From an uncultured Caulobacteraceae bacterium (GTDB taxonomy: Bacteria; Pseudomonadota; Alphaproteobacteria; Caulobacterales; Caulobacteraceae), in contig CAIQJF010000083.1 of the NCBI GenBank assembly GCA_903872075.1, positions 1 through 64,000 of the forward strand: a stretch of DNA of 64,000 bases. Direction: 5' to 3'. A program made the translations under genes and the position numbers. Position 1 is the first letter of the stretch, and every line of letters begins with the position of its first letter. The notes below the pieces were generated by a model that was not told the origin of the DNA, ran no database searches, and saw only the letters and a list, made by a program, of their open reading frames with translations. This document shows, in pieces, positions 1 through 10,627 of the stretch.

Positions 1-1317
<1,317 letters not shown>

Positions 1318-2457
1318 CTAGTCTTCCAGCACGGTCAGGCGCGAGGCGTCGACATGGACGCCGATGGCCCGACCCTTGAGGGTTTCGAACAACGCTTCAT
1401 CCGTGCCGGTCAGAAAGGCCTGGAGAGAAAGCGCCTCGATCTCGTCGAAGAGCGAGGCGCGCCGGTGAGGGTCCAGATGCGCCGCGACTTCGTCGAGCAA
1501 CAATATAGGATTTGGCTCGGACTCGACACGTGAAAGTCGCGCCGCCTGGGCCAGAACCAGATTGAGAATCAGTGCTTTCTGCTCGCCGGTCGAACATTCC
1601 GCGGCCGGACGACCTTTTTCCACATGTCTGACGGCCAGATCGCCCCTGTGAGGACCGGTCAGGGCCCGTCCTGCGGCCCGGTCGCGGCCGCGGCCTCGCT
1701 CCAGGGCGAGGCGCAGATCTGATTCGATTTCGTCGGCGCCGTCGCCACCGGCCGCCTGAGTCTCCCACGTTCCGGTGAGCGTCAGCGCCGCCCGCGGGAA
1801 CGGCCTGTCGGCCCGCCGCAGGATCTCTTCATCGAGCACCCGCACCGCCCCGGCGCGCGCCACGGCCATCCGCGCACCCGCCGCGGCCATCCGCGCCTCA
1901 ACCGCCCGCAGCCAGTCGCCGTCGGGAACCTCCTCCGCCAGCAGCCGCCCCCTTTCCCGCAGCGCCCGCTCATACGCCCCCACGTGGGCCGCGTGCAGCG
2001 GCTCGGCGGCGAACACCAGCCGGTCGAGAAATCGTCGCCGCTCGGCCGCCCCGTCGAGGAACAGGCGGTCCTGCGCGGGTGTGAGCCACATCGGCCGCAG
2101 GCGCCGGGCCATTTCGCCGGGCGGGACCGCCTCGCCGTCGATCCTCACGAGCCGCCGTGCGCCGCCGCGGCTCTCGACGCCGGTTCCGATGACGAACGCC
2201 TCCTCGCCGTCGGCCACCCGCGCGGATACGGCCCAGGGCGCGCCATCATCCTCGTCAGGCGCGCGCCGTCCCATCTCCGCCAGGGCTGCGCCGCGCAGCC
2301 CGCGACCCGGTGATAGCAGGCTTATGGCTTCGAGGATGTTGGTCTTGCCCGCGCCGTTGGGACCGAACAGGAACACGCTGCGCCCGGCCGGCGCCAGATC
2401 GGCGCGGTCGTAGCAACGGAAATCGGTCAGCCGCAGGTGGTTGAGCGCGGAGCGCAC
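1318..2457 (-). CDS. recF: DNA replication and repair protein RecF
   Basis: RecF is an SMC-like ATPase that loads RecA at single-strand gaps during recombinational repair. The 379-residue protein has the Walker A loop GPNGAGKTN near residue 35, the RecF-typical start [10 protein letters not shown], a signature-like [10 protein letters not shown] segment and the Walker [12 protein letters not shown] near the C-terminus. The length fits the family. It sits between dnaN (25 bases upstream) and gyrB (0 bases downstream), the classical dnaN-recF-gyrB order, so it is almost certainly part of one transcript. Confidence 0.97.
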   Translation of the reverse strand: MRSALNHLRLTDFRCYDRADLAPAGRSVFLFGPNGAGKTNILEAISLLSPGRGLRGAALAEMGRRAPDEDDGAPWAVSARVADGEEAFVIGTGVESRGGARRLVRIDGEAVPPGEMARRLRPMWLTPAQDRLFLDGAAERRRFLDRLVFAAEPLHAAHVGAYERALRERGRLLAEEVPDGDWLRAVEARMAAAGARMAVARAGAVRVLDEEILRRADRPFPRAALTLTGTWETQAAGGDGADEIESDLRLALERGRGRDRAAGRALTGPHRGDLAVRHVEKGRPAAECSTGEQKALILNLVLAQAARLSRVESEPNPILLLDEVAAHLDPHRRASLFDEIEALSLQAFLTGTDEALFETLKGRAIGVHVDASRLTVLED

Positions 2458-2482
2458 CGCTGGAGAGGCGCCGGATTGCGCC

Positions 2483-3619
2483 TCACGCCCTCAGGGGCAT
2501 GAGCACATATTGCACCCCGGCGTCGGTGGGATCGATCACCAGCACGGGGTCCAGCATGGTGGCCGAGGCCGCCCGCTCGGCGAAACGGAACTCGGTCAGT
2601 TCGCCACCGATCTGCGAGGTCACGTCCAGCAGATATTTGGCGTTGAAGCCGATTTCGAAGGGCTCGCCGTCGTAGTCGACTTCCAGTTCTTCCACCGCCT
2701 GGCCGGTTTCCATGTTGCGGACGGTCAGGATCACCCGCCCTGGCTCCGCCGACAGCTTTACCGAACGGCTCTTCTCGGAGGAGATCGTCGAGACCCGGTC
2801 GACCGCCGCCGCGAACAGGGCGTTGTCGACGGTCATGATGCGGGTGTTGTCGCGCGGAATGACCCGTGTGTAGTCCGGGAACGAGCCATCGATCACCTTG
2901 GACGTCAGGCTGGCCTGGCCAAAATCGAAGCGGGCCTTCTGCGGGCTGAGGCGCAGATCGATCGTCTCGCCGGAGTCTTCCAGCAGGCGCCGGGCTTCCT
3001 GAATGGTCTTGCGGGGAATGATCACGCCAGGGGCGCCGGCGGCGCCCTCGGGGGCCGGCATTTCGGCCAGGGCGAGGCGGTGGCCGTCGGTGGCCACGGC
3101 GCGAAGGATTTCCCGGCCTTCCTCGACCAAGGTGTGCAGGTAAATCCCGGTCAGATAATAGCGCGTCTCTTCGGTGGATATGGCGAAGCGGGTGCGGTCG
3201 ATCAGCCGCATCAGCCCGACGGTGTCCACCGACACCGGGCCCGACAGGCCATCGGACGACATGATCGGGAAATCGCCGGCGGGCAGCACCGGCAGGTTCA
3301 CGCGGTAGCGTCCAGCCCGAACCTGCAGGCGGGGGTCCTCGCCGTTGAAGCTCAGCGAAATCTCGGCGCCTTCCGGCAGTTTGCGGACGATCTCGTAGAG
3401 AGTGTGCGCGGGCGCCGTGATCTGACCCGGCGTCTCTACATGAGCGCTCGTCTCATCGAGGATTTCCATATCCAGATCTGTCGCCGACAGCGCGAGGCCC
3501 GAGGCGCGGGCCGTGAGCATGACGTTGGACAGAATGGGGATTGTGTTGCGCCGCTCCACGACGCTTTGCACGTGTCCGAGCGCCTTCAGAAGCGCGGCCC
3601 GCTCGATCGTCAGCTTCAT
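2483..3619 (-). CDS. dnaN: DNA polymerase III beta sliding clamp
   Basis: The beta clamp encircles DNA and tethers the replicative polymerase. The ATG at 3619 gives a 378-residue protein starting [20 protein letters not shown], which matches the usual N-terminus; an in-frame TTG 12 bases further upstream is less likely. It ends in [10 protein letters not shown], the typical conserved C-terminal tail forming the hydrophobic partner-binding edge. It is the first clear member of the dnaN-recF-gyrB run. dnaA is not adjacent; grpE lies upstream on the same strand, 123 bases away, as I recall for Caulobacter. Confidence 0.97.
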   Translation of the reverse strand: MKLTIERAALLKALGHVQSVVERRNTIPILSNVMLTARASGLALSATDLDMEILDETSAHVETPGQITAPAHTLYEIVRKLPEGAEISLSFNGEDPRLQVRAGRYRVNLPVLPAGDFPIMSSDGLSGPVSVDTVGLMRLIDRTRFAISTEETRYYLTGIYLHTLVEEGREILRAVATDGHRLALAEMPAPEGAAGAPGVIIPRKTIQEARRLLEDSGETIDLRLSPQKARFDFGQASLTSKVIDGSFPDYTRVIPRDNTRIMTVDNALFAAAVDRVSTISSEKSRSVKLSAEPGRVILTVRNMETGQAVEELEVDYDGEPFEIGFNAKYLLDVTSQIGGELTEFRFAERAASATMLDPVLVIDPTDAGVQYVLMPLRA

Positions 3620-3635
3620 GTCTGTGTCCAAAACG

Positions 3636-3650
3636 GCGTCCCGGGGACGC
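3636..3650. repeat. 15-base palindrome upstream of dnaN
   Basis: The arms GCGTCCC (3636-3642) and GGGACGC (3644-3650) are perfectly inverted around one central base. The palindrome lies 17-31 bases upstream of the dnaN ATG. The one-base centre cannot form a normal RNA hairpin, so if it works at all it would be as a protein-binding site on DNA. No regulator is identified; it may be chance in GC-rich DNA. Confidence 0.35.
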
Positions 3651-3742
3651 GAATCCCAGGGACGACCGGCTAAAATGGACTTGGCAGACTAACGTAAATG
3701 CGGGCGCGAGGAAGAGGCTTCGCGGCAAAGGTCGCGTTTGTC

Positions 3743-4324
3743 TCAATCCCCGGCGGATTGGATGGCCGCTTCGGCCGCATGGGTCAGGGTTCCGGTGGAA
3801 TCGCGCGCGGCCACCACGACCATGGCGGGGCGCACGATCCGGCCAAACAGGGCGAAACCGTCCTGGAGCACCTGGATCACGCCGCCCGGCGCAACCTCCG
3901 GAGAGGACTGTTCCATCACGGCCTGATGATGATGCGGGTCGAACTTCTCGCCGGTCTCCGGCGCGATGCGCTTGAGCCCGTTCCGATCGAAGGCCGTATG
4001 CAGGTCCTTTTGGGTCATCTCCAGGCCGATGGCGAGGTTGCGCGTCAGTTGGTCCTCGGAATCGCGCGGGGCGTGCTCCAGGGCGCGGGCCAGATTGTCG
4101 GCCACGCCGAGCAGGTCCTTGGCGAATTTCGAGATCGCATAGGCGCGGGCGTCGTTCACCTCGCGTTCGGCGCGCCGGCGCGTGTTCTCCACCTCGGCGG
4201 CGTAGCGCAGAGCCTGTTCCTTGAGCGCAGCGGCCTCCGCCCGCAGGGCCTGCACCTCGGCTTCATCGAGTGCGCCGATCACGTCATCTTCGACGCTGTC
4301 GGGCGCGTCATGCATTTCGGTCAT
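3743..4324 (-). CDS. grpE: Nucleotide exchange factor GrpE
   Basis: GrpE releases ADP from DnaK during the Hsp70 chaperone cycle. The 193-residue protein has an N-terminal acidic stretch, a long helical dimerisation segment (about residues 20-70, LRAEAAALKEQALRYAAEVENTRRR is typical in composition), and the C-terminal beta domain with FDPHHHQAV and the ending ALFGRIVRPAMVVVA. The start MTEMHDAPD is preceded by GGACGT on the minus strand. It follows hrcA by 35 bases, the common hrcA-grpE operon order. Confidence 0.96.
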   Translation of the reverse strand: MTEMHDAPDSVEDDVIGALDEAEVQALRAEAAALKEQALRYAAEVENTRRRAEREVNDARAYAISKFAKDLLGVADNLARALEHAPRDSEDQLTRNLAIGLEMTQKDLHTAFDRNGLKRIAPETGEKFDPHHHQAVMEQSSPEVAPGGVIQVLQDGFALFGRIVRPAMVVVAARDSTGTLTHAAEAAIQSAGD

Positions 4325-4359
4325 AGACGTCCTTCTTTTCGTTCCTCGCCTGGCGGGGG

Positions 4360-5445
4360 TCAGCCGCCGGCGTTCATGATCCTGCCCAGGGCGCGGGCGG
4401 TGTAGTCCACCAGCGGAATCACCCGGGCGTAGTTGAGTCGGGCCGGACCGATCACGCCGATCGCACCCAGAACTTTCCTTGCGCCAGACATATAGGGGGC
4501 CGCGATCAAGGCGGAACCCGAAAGCGAGAAGAGACGTGTTTCCGCGCCGATGAAAATGCGCACGCCTTCGGCGACCCGGACGTCGTCAAGCAGGCCAATC
4601 AGCTGTTCCTTCTGTTCGAGATCGTCGAACAGCATGCGGACCCGCTCAAGATCCGCGGCCACGGTCGGGTCGCCGAGCAGGTTGGCGCGGCCCCGGACGA
4701 TGAGCGCCCGCGCGGCGCCATCCCCTCCGCCCCAGGCCGCCAGACCCTCTTCGATGAGGCGGGCGGCGGCCGTGTCGAGTTCGCGGCGCGCGCGCGCCAC
4801 GTCGGCGGTCATGTCGGACTTGGCGTCGCTGAGCGTCTTGCCCTTCAGCCGCCCGTTGAGGAAGTTGGACGCCTCCAGCAAGGCCGAGGGCGTGAGCCCC
4901 GCCGGGCGCCGCATGAGACGATTTTCTACGGTGCCGTCCTCGAACACCATGACCGCCAGGGCCTGATCGACACCGAGAGAGATGAATTCCACGTGCTTGA
5001 CGCCCACGTCACGCGCCGGAGTGACGACGACGCCGGCTCCGCCGGCCAGGCCGGACAGAATCTGGCTGGCTTCGTCCATGGCGGAGTCGAAGTTGCGGCC
5101 GTGCGCCGACAGTCGGGCCTCGATGTTCCGGCGATCCTCCTCGGCGACATCCCCCACTTCCAGCAGGCCGTCGATGAACAGGCGCAGGCCGGCGTGAGTC
5201 GGCAGACGGCCGGCGCTCACGTGGGGCGCGCCAAGCAGGCCCAGTTCCGTCAGGTCCTGCATGGTGTTGCGGATGGAGGCCGGCGAGAGGTGCACGCCGC
5301 CCCGTGAAATCGTCCGCGACCCGACGGGTTCGCCGGTCTCGAGATAGGTCTCGACGATCTTCCGGAAGATGTCGCGGGCGCGGGCGTCCAGCTCGGCGAG
5401 CGTGGCGCCGGGGAGCGATGTCTGGCCGAGGATCGTGTTGGTCAT
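4360..5445 (-). CDS. hrcA: Heat-inducible transcription repressor HrcA
   Basis: HrcA is a winged-helix repressor that binds CIRCE elements and controls groESL in many bacteria. The N-terminal helix-turn-helix is visible as [11 protein letters not shown]...[19 protein letters not shown], followed by [20 protein letters not shown] chose the ATG at 5445 because AAGGGA lies about 8 bases before it; this gives 361 residues starting [10 protein letters not shown]. An extended frame to 5493 has no better ribosome site. No CIRCE inverted repeat (TTAGCACTC/GAGTGCTAA) is present in the 77 bases shared with divergent rph, so autoregulation through CIRCE at this locus is not supported. Confidence 0.96.
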   Translation of the reverse strand: MTNTILGQTSLPGATLAELDARARDIFRKIVETYLETGEPVGSRTISRGGVHLSPASIRNTMQDLTELGLLGAPHVSAGRLPTHAGLRLFIDGLLEVGDVAEEDRRNIEARLSAHGRNFDSAMDEASQILSGLAGGAGVVVTPARDVGVKHVEFISLGVDQALAVMVFEDGTVENRLMRRPAGLTPSALLEASNFLNGRLKGKTLSDAKSDMTADVARARRELDTAAARLIEEGLAAWGGGDGAARALIVRGRANLLGDPTVAADLERVRMLFDDLEQKEQLIGLLDDVRVAEGVRIFIGAETRLFSLSGSALIAAPYMSGARKVLGAIGVIGPARLNYARVIPLVDYTARALGRIMNAGG

Positions 5446-5522
5446 GGACGGGTCCCTTGGTTTCAAGGATAAGCGCGCCCTCTCGCGGCGCAAGGCGCGC
5501 CCGCAATCGCCTGGAGATTGTT

Positions 5523-6239
5523 ATGCGGCCCTCGGATCGTACCCCCAGCATGCTTCGGCAGGTCACTCTCGAGACCGGGGTCAATCGCTATGCGGAAGGG
5601 TCCTGCCTGGTCAGCTTCGGCCATACCCGTGTGCTCGTCACGGCCAGCCTTGAAGAGGGCGTGCCGCCGTTCCTCCGCGGACGCGGCGAAGGCTGGGTCA
5701 CAGCCGAATACGGCATGCTGCCCCGCGCCACGCACACCCGCGGACGCCGCGAGGCGGCGCAGGGCAAGCAGTCGGGCCGCACCCAGGAGATCCAGCGCCT
5801 GATCGGGCGGTCCATGCGCGCGGTCGTCGACCTCCGGGCTCTGGGCGAGCGGCAGATCACCCTGGACTGCGACGTCATACAGGCCGACGGCGGCACCCGG
5901 ACCGCGGCGATCACCGGCGGGTGGGTTGCGCTCAAGCTTGCGACCCGTGGGCTGGTGGAGGAAGGGGTCCTGAAGTCGGACCCGGTTCTTGACCACGTCG
6001 CGGCCATCTCTTGCGGAATCTACAAGGGCGCTCCGGTCCTGGATCTTGAGTACGAGGAAGACAGTAACGCGGAAGCGGATGCGAACTTCGTACTGACAGG
6101 GACCGGCGACATTGTTGAGATTCAAGCCACGGGCGAAAAGCGCGGGTTCTCGCGCGCGGAATTCGAGGCGCTCTTCGGACTCGCCACGGACGGAATCGCC
6201 GAACTCGTCGCCCTCCAAAAGGCCGCCATCGGCGGCTAG
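5523..6239 (+). CDS. rph: Ribonuclease PH
   Basis: RNase PH is a phosphorolytic 3'-to-5' exoribonuclease that trims tRNA precursors. The 238-residue length from the ATG at 5523 equals that of the Escherichia coli enzyme family. Family motifs include [53 protein letters not shown] and [23 protein letters not shown] at 5512-5515 serves as ribosome site. It is transcribed divergently from hrcA, an arrangement known in Caulobacter and other alphaproteobacteria. Confidence 0.97.
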   Translation: MRPSDRTPSMLRQVTLETGVNRYAEGSCLVSFGHTRVLVTASLEEGVPPFLRGRGEGWVTAEYGMLPRATHTRGRREAAQGKQSGRTQEIQRLIGRSMRAVVDLRALGERQITLDCDVIQADGGTRTAAITGGWVALKLATRGLVEEGVLKSDPVLDHVAAISCGIYKGAPVLDLEYEEDSNAEADANFVLTGTGDIVEIQATGEKRGFSRAEFEALFGLATDGIAELVALQKAAIGG

Positions 6240-6299
6240 GGCCGGCCGGTCCAGGCGACGGTCGCCACTCTTCCATCACGGACGAATTTGTCGGTTGTT

Positions 6300-6317
6300 C
6301 TGTGAGCTAAATCACAG
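6300..6317. promoter_or_regulatory. Perfect CRP-type operator (CTGTGA-N6-TCACAG)
   Basis: The sequence CTGTGAGCTAAATCACAG has perfectly inverted 6-base arms and equals the CRP/FNR-superfamily consensus TGTGA-N6-TCACA. Its centre is at 6308.5. A plausible -10 element TACATA at 6338-6343 would place the transcription start near 6350, so the site would sit at about -41.5, the geometry of a class II activator site. The likely target is the TPR gene starting at 6459. The regulator itself is not in the window. Confidence 0.6.
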
Positions 6318-6458
6318 TCAGCCGCGCGAACCGCGACTACATACGGCGAGTGTCAATCCGTCATTGAAGCGTCGCCAAGGCCGCGCCGCGGAGCTTTCCA
6401 TGGTCGCCGCCCGGCTAGATACCTCCCGCCGACCCCGCGCCATGGCGGAGCGGCCGGC

Positions 6459-7559
6459 ATGACGCCCAACGCCGCCGTAAATACCGAACTTCTATCGCTT
6501 GAGGACATTCTCGACGGTCAGGCGCGGCGCCTGTTTGAGCAGGGAAAGTTCGACGCGGCGGCGCCGCTCTACCGTCGCGCTCTGGCGGTGGCCGAGCGGG
6601 TGAACGGGCCGGCGCACCCGCAGACCGGCGCGCGCGTGCATGACCTCGCCCGCCTCATGGAGGCCGCCGGCGACTATGCCGGCGCGGCGGCGCTCTACCG
6701 GCGCGCCGTGGATATCGCTGAACAGAGTCATGGACCGCACGATCCGAGGACCGCGCTGAGCCTTGCCAATCTGGCTGGACTGTTGCGGACCATGGCCGAC
6801 GATACCGCGGCCGAGCCGTTGCTGCGTCGCGCCCTGGCGATTTCCGAACAGGCCCTCGGCCCCCTTCACCCGGACATGGTGGTCGCCCTGGACAGTCTGG
6901 CCGCCCTGATGCGGGATCGCGGCGACTACACTGGCGCCGAGTCGCTCTGCCGCCGCGCTCTGGGTATTCTTGAGGACGCCTGGGGGCCCGATCACCCGAA
7001 CACCAGCGCCGGCCTTGGCAATCTCGGCCTGGTTTTGCACAGCCGTGGGGATCTCGATGCGGCGGAACCGCTCTACCGGCGCGCGCTTGAAATCGTTGAG
7101 ACCAGCGCCGGAACCGATGAGGCCCATGTTTCGATCTGCCTGAACAATCTCGCCGGCCTGCTGCGGGACCGGGGCGAGGCGCGGCAGGCTGCGAGTCTGG
7201 CCCGCCGGGCCCTGGCAATCTGGGAGCGGGCGCGGGGGCCTGAGCACCCTGACACCCTCATCATGGTTCGCAATCTGGCTGTGATGCTGCGCGATGTGGA
7301 TCAGCGACAAACGGCGGAGGCGGAGCGTCTGCGCGATCTCACGCTCTCCGAAGCCGCGCGGGAGCCCCGGGATGTCGCCACCACAGCCCTGCTCACCGCC
7401 CGCGCGCAGGTGCGCATCCTTCAGGGGCGCCTGGACGAGGCGGAGATGCTGATTGCTCGGTGCCTGGAGGTCCGCCGCGCCTGTCTCGATGACGGGGATG
7501 TGCGGGTCGAGAACCTCTCCCGCTGGCTGGACGACGTCCGGGCCCTTCGCGCCGGCTGA
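6459..7559 (+). CDS. Kinesin-light-chain-type tetratricopeptide repeat protein
   Basis: The 366-residue protein is almost entirely TPR repeats of the roughly 42-residue kinesin-light-chain type. The recurring unit has the pattern LGPxHPxxxxxLxNLAxLLRxxGDxxxAExLYRRAL, seen about seven times between residues 20 and 330. There is no signal peptide, membrane segment or enzymatic domain, so it is probably a cytoplasmic protein-interaction scaffold. GGAG at 6447-6450 supports the ATG. It is monocistronic: rph lies 219 bases upstream and the next gene converges. The upstream CRP-type site suggests regulation by a cyclic-nucleotide or redox sensor. The partner is unknown. Confidence 0.85.
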   Translation: MTPNAAVNTELLSLEDILDGQARRLFEQGKFDAAAPLYRRALAVAERVNGPAHPQTGARVHDLARLMEAAGDYAGAAALYRRAVDIAEQSHGPHDPRTALSLANLAGLLRTMADDTAAEPLLRRALAISEQALGPLHPDMVVALDSLAALMRDRGDYTGAESLCRRALGILEDAWGPDHPNTSAGLGNLGLVLHSRGDLDAAEPLYRRALEIVETSAGTDEAHVSICLNNLAGLLRDRGEARQAASLARRALAIWERARGPEHPDTLIMVRNLAVMLRDVDQRQTAEAERLRDLTLSEAAREPRDVATTALLTARAQVRILQGRLDEAEMLIARCLEVRRACLDDGDVRVENLSRWLDDVRALRAG

Positions 7560-7579
7560 CGGCCCGCGGCCGGGTCGCC

Positions 7580-7822
7580 CTATTCTTCCAGGCCGTCCTC
7601 TTCCGGCTCGCCCGGCGGGCCAGGTTCGAACTCCACCAGATCACCCGGCTGGCAATTGAGTTCCCGGCACAGCGACGCCAGGGTCGAGAAGCGGATGGCG
7701 CGGGCTTTGCCGGTCTTCAGAATCGACAGATTCGCGATGGTCACGCCGACGCGATCAGCGAGTTCAGTCAGCGACATGCGCCGTTCCAGAAGCAGGCGGT
7801 CGAGTTTGACGCGAATGGGCAT
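7580..7822 (-). CDS. Small Cro/CI-type HTH regulator (YozG-like)
   Basis: This 80-residue protein is a stand-alone helix-turn-helix domain: VKLDRLLLERRMSLTELADR (helices 1-2), VGVTIANLSILKTGKARAIR (recognition region) and FSTLASLCRELNCQPGDLVE. The ending is acidic. Such proteins are known from the YozG group, which is usually encoded next to a DUF2975 membrane protein, and that is the case here: its ATG lies 3 bases after the DUF2975 stop. The pair is probably an operon in which this protein represses its own promoter. Confidence 0.88.
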   Translation of the reverse strand: MPIRVKLDRLLLERRMSLTELADRVGVTIANLSILKTGKARAIRFSTLASLCRELNCQPGDLVEFEPGPPGEPEEDGLEE

Positions 7823-7825
7823 GAC

Positions 7826-8371
7826 CTAGATCGTCAGCTCCGCCTCGCCGCGCAGGCGGGCGCCTTCGCGGAACACCTCCGCCAGCACCACGATCACGAG
7901 GACCGAGAACCAGGTGGTCAGGTTCACGCCGCCGTCGAGGTGTAGTTTTCCCGCCTTCAATTCATGAGCGACAACGGTCGCGGCGGCGACAAAGACGTAG
8001 CGACCGACCTCCAGACCGGCAAGCGCCAGGCCGATGATGCGCAGACGGCGGACATTGTCGGGGTGGAAGGGATCGCCCGCGATCAGGGTCTGGAATATCC
8101 GGCGCAGACGGCCGACGATCACCAGGGCGCCGCCCATATAGAGGTCGGCGGCCAGCAGGGTGGCGGCGGCGATGGGGCCCAGCCAGGCGCCCTTCAGCTG
8201 CAGTTCGCCGATCTTGATCGCCCCGCCCAGCAGGTCGGGATTGAAGCTGAGAAGGAGCACGGCCAGGATCGCCACCGAGACTCCGACGATCGAGATCAGC
8301 AGGACCCAGCGGACGACGTCCAGGATCACCTTCAGAAAACTCGATACTGATCCGGGCCCAAGGGCGCGCAT
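7826..8371 (-). CDS. DUF2975 membrane protein (YoaS-like)
   Basis: The 181-residue protein starting MRALGPGSVSS has four predicted membrane segments: VVRWVLLISIVGVSVAILAV, LGPIAAATLLAADLYMGGAL, IIGLALAGLEVGRYVFVAAA and TTWFSVLVIVVLAEVF. The segment GDPFHPDNVRRLRIIG between helices 2 and 3 is characteristic of DUF2975. I prefer the ATG at 8371 over one at 8410 because GGGAG stands about 6 bases before it. It precedes the HTH gene by 3 bases. The molecular function of the family is unknown. Confidence 0.87.
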   Translation of the reverse strand: MRALGPGSVSSFLKVILDVVRWVLLISIVGVSVAILAVLLLSFNPDLLGGAIKIGELQLKGAWLGPIAAATLLAADLYMGGALVIVGRLRRIFQTLIAGDPFHPDNVRRLRIIGLALAGLEVGRYVFVAAATVVAHELKAGKLHLDGGVNLTTWFSVLVIVVLAEVFREGARLRGEAELTI

Positions 8372-8472
8372 CGGTTTCTCCCTGCCAGGGCGCCGGCCCT
8401 CGCCGCGCACCCGTTCGACTTCACATTAGGGTTTTAAGTGGTTTGTCAAAGCCCGACCGACCGGCGGCGCTG

Positions 8473-8511
8473 AAAACCAAACCGCCGCCGGGAGTCTCCT
8501 CCGGGCGGCGG
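8473..8511 (-). terminator. Rho-independent terminator after the 40-residue peptide gene
   Basis: On the minus strand an 8-base stem CCGCCGCC/GGCGGCGG, one mismatch, an inner GGAG/CTCC stem and a GAGA loop (8482-8511) are followed by TTTGGTTTT (8473-8481). This is a standard intrinsic terminator, 36 bases beyond the stop codon of the small membrane-peptide gene, and supports that gene being expressed as its own transcript. Confidence 0.75.
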
Positions 8512-8546
8512 TCGGTCAGCCCGCGATGGGGCGCGCTGCGCCATCA

Positions 8547-8669
8547 TCAGACCTGGATGGACTGGACGACCGTGGCGAAGGCGACCACGCCGAGGCCGAC
8601 GAGGACGACAGTGTGGAAGAGCCGCAGGGCGATCTTGTCGAAGGCGCGGAGGGTTTGGGTGGCGGTCAT
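8547..8669 (-). CDS. Small single-span membrane peptide (40 residues)
   Basis: The minus-strand ATG at 8669 opens a 40-codon frame starting MTATQTLRAFDKIALRLFHT, followed by one hydrophobic helix (VVLVGLGVVAFATVVQSIQV). An amphipathic N-terminal helix precedes the membrane span. AGGA lies 7 bases upstream of the ATG, and an intrinsic terminator follows, so it looks like a real monocistronic gene. A peptide of similar design occurs at 52616-52729 (shared AF[DE][KR] element before the span). Function is not known; it could be a regulatory membrane peptide. No toxin-antitoxin partner is seen next to it. Confidence 0.7.
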   Translation of the reverse strand: MTATQTLRAFDKIALRLFHTVVLVGLGVVAFATVVQSIQV

Positions 8670-8739
8670 GGTCAGTTCCTATTGTGCGATGCGGTAGAAA
8701 AGCCCTGCTTTTCGGTCCCGCGGGACGGCTCAGCGCCGT

Positions 8740-8840
8740 CCTTGTGTGATTATCAATACGACCACATCGTTTTTCGATCAAATTACATATCGTTTATCAA
8801 CATTAACTTTTCGCAATGCAGCATGAATGGCGCTCCGGCG
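8740..8840. other. AT-rich intergenic segment with three ATCAA elements
   Basis: This is one of the most AT-rich stretches in the window, between the small peptide gene and rdgB. It contains three related words, TTATCAATA, CGATCAAAT and TTATCAACA, at about 22-base spacing, and two copies of a TCGTTT motif. It probably contains the promoters of the divergent genes and perhaps sites for a bending or repressor protein. No specific factor could be assigned. Confidence 0.35.
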
Positions 8841-8862
8841 GCGAAAGCGCTAGGAGGCGAGC

Positions 8863-9462
8863 ATGAGCCTCTCTCTTGAACCCGGCCTGCGGCTGGTGGC
8901 CGCCACGCACAATCCCGGCAAGGCGCGCGAACTCGCCGCCCTGCTCGAAGGCCGGTTCACGGTGGTCTCCGCCGCCGAACTGGGCCTGGCCGAGCCCGAG
9001 GAGCCGGAATCGACCTTCGTCGGCAACGCTATCGTCAAGGCGCGCGCGGCGGCCGACGCCAGCGGTCTGATCGCCCTGGCTGACGATTCCGGCCTCTGCG
9101 TCGCGGCCCTGGATGGCGCGCCAGGCATCTTCTCGGCCCGCTGGGCCGGACCCTCCAAGGATTTCAGCCACGCCATCCGTTCGGTGGAGGCGCGCCTCAC
9201 CGATACCGAGAGCGACGACGCCTCCGCCTGGTTCGTCTGCGCCCTGGCCGTGGCCTGGCCGAACGGGCCGGTGGTGGCCGTTGAAGGCCGCATCGATGGA
9301 AGCCTGAGCTTCCCGCCGCGCGGCGACAGGGGCTTCGGCTATGATCCGATTTTCGTCCCCGAGGGCGGCAGCCTGACCTTCGGCGAGATGGATCCCGAGG
9401 CCAAAGACGCCATCAGCCACCGCGCCCGCGCGTTTGCGGCGCTCAAAGCGGCGCTGTTTTGA
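8863..9462 (+). CDS. rdgB: Non-canonical purine NTP pyrophosphatase (RdgB/HAM1 family)
   Basis: The enzyme hydrolyses dITP, ITP and XTP to monophosphates, keeping deaminated purines out of nucleic acid. The 199-residue protein shows the family motifs [14 protein letters not shown] at the N-terminus, [33 protein letters not shown], and [19 protein letters not shown] lies 6 bases before the ATG. Its last codons overlap the start of hemW by 4 bases, so rdgB and hemW are probably translationally coupled. Confidence 0.96.
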   Translation: MSLSLEPGLRLVAATHNPGKARELAALLEGRFTVVSAAELGLAEPEEPESTFVGNAIVKARAAADASGLIALADDSGLCVAALDGAPGIFSARWAGPSKDFSHAIRSVEARLTDTESDDASAWFVCALAVAWPNGPVVAVEGRIDGSLSFPPRGDRGFGYDPIFVPEGGSLTFGEMDPEAKDAISHRARAFAALKAALF

Positions 9463-10601
9463 CACCAGCGCCCCCGCTGGGCGTCTATGTTCACTGGCCC
9501 TACTGCGCGCGCATCTGTCCCTACTGCGATTTCAATGTCGTGCGGGACCGTGGGCGGACCGAACAGAAGGCCGCCCTGACCGCCGCCATCCTGGCCGACC
9601 TGCGCGCCCACGCGGCCCTGACCGGTCCGCGCGAACTGGTGTCGATCTTCTTCGGCGGCGGCACGCCCTCGCTGATGACGCCGGACGATGTCGCCGCGGT
9701 AATCGCCGCGGCGCGCGGTCTGTGGTCGCCGGCCGGCGAGATCGAAGTCTCGCTGGAAGCCAATCCCACCGACGCGGAGGCTTCGCGGTTCTCCGGCCTG
9801 GCGGACGCCGGCGTAACGCGTCTGTCGCTCGGCGTGCAGTCCCTGGACGATCGCGCCCTGACCCTGCTCGGCCGCAACCATGACGCCGCCGCGGCGCGGC
9901 GGGCGATCGAAGTCGCCGGCAAGGCGTTCGACCGGCTGTCCATCGATCTGATCTATGCGCTTCCTGACCAGGATCTCGCTGCCTGGGCGCGCGAACTGAC
10001 GACGGTCGCCGCCCTGGGGCCGGAGCACATTTCGCCCTATCAGCTGACGATTGAGCCCGGGGCGGCCTTTCATCGCCGCGTGCAGCGCGGGACACTGGTT
10101 CCGGTCGAGCCGGATCTGGCCGCCGATTTCTATGAGACCACCCAGGCTGTGCTCGAGGGCGCCGGATTCGAGGCCTATGAGGTGTCCAATCACGCCCGGG
10201 GCCCCGCGGCCCGCTCGCGCCACAACCTGATCTACTGGCGGGGCGAAGACTATGTCGGGGTCGGACCCGGGGCGCATGGCCGCCTGAGCCTTGGCGGCGA
10301 CCGTTGCGCCACCGTCGCGCCGGATCCCATCGACGCCTATTTGGCGCGGGTGAAGTCGGAGGGAACCGGGTCGGGCCGCGAGCCCCTCTCCTCCGTGGAC
10401 GCCGCGTTGGAACGTCTGCTCATGGGCCTGCGAACGGTGGAGGGCGTGGCCGTCGCCGAGTTGGCGCCGCTGAATATCTCGCCCGGCCGTCTGACCGGGC
10501 TGAAAGATCTCGTCGCGGTCACCAAGGGCCGGCTGATCGCCACGCCGGCGGGGCGTCCGGTTCTGGACCGCGTCATCGCCGAACTGGCCGATGGCGTCTG
10601 A
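9459..10601 (+). CDS. hemW: HemW-type radical SAM heme chaperone
   Basis: HemW binds heme and a 4Fe-4S cluster and is thought to deliver heme to respiratory proteins; it was long annotated as an oxygen-independent coproporphyrinogen oxidase. The radical SAM cluster motif C16-x3-C20-x2-C23 lies in [25 protein letters not shown] and [11 protein letters not shown] are also typical, whereas the N-terminal residues of true HemN are absent. The start is the TTG at 9459 inside the TTGA overlap with rdgB. 380 residues fit the family. Confidence 0.95.
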   Translation: MTPAPPLGVYVHWPYCARICPYCDFNVVRDRGRTEQKAALTAAILADLRAHAALTGPRELVSIFFGGGTPSLMTPDDVAAVIAAARGLWSPAGEIEVSLEANPTDAEASRFSGLADAGVTRLSLGVQSLDDRALTLLGRNHDAAAARRAIEVAGKAFDRLSIDLIYALPDQDLAAWARELTTVAALGPEHISPYQLTIEPGAAFHRRVQRGTLVPVEPDLAADFYETTQAVLEGAGFEAYEVSNHARGPAARSRHNLIYWRGEDYVGVGPGAHGRLSLGGDRCATVAPDPIDAYLARVKSEGTGSGREPLSSVDAALERLLMGLRTVEGVAVAELAPLNISPGRLTGLKDLVAVTKGRLIATPAGRPVLDRVIAELADGV

Positions 10602-10627
10602 CCGCGCCGGGCCCTAGTCTCAACCCG

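Noticed and set aside
2441..3673. Long plus-strand frame of 410 codons opposite dnaN
   Set aside because: It is the mirror frame of dnaN in GC-rich DNA and shows no domain; dnaN is certain.
8446..8781. 111-codon minus frame over the small peptide gene
   Set aside because: Arg/Pro-rich shadow; the shorter frame has a ribosome site, membrane helix and terminator.
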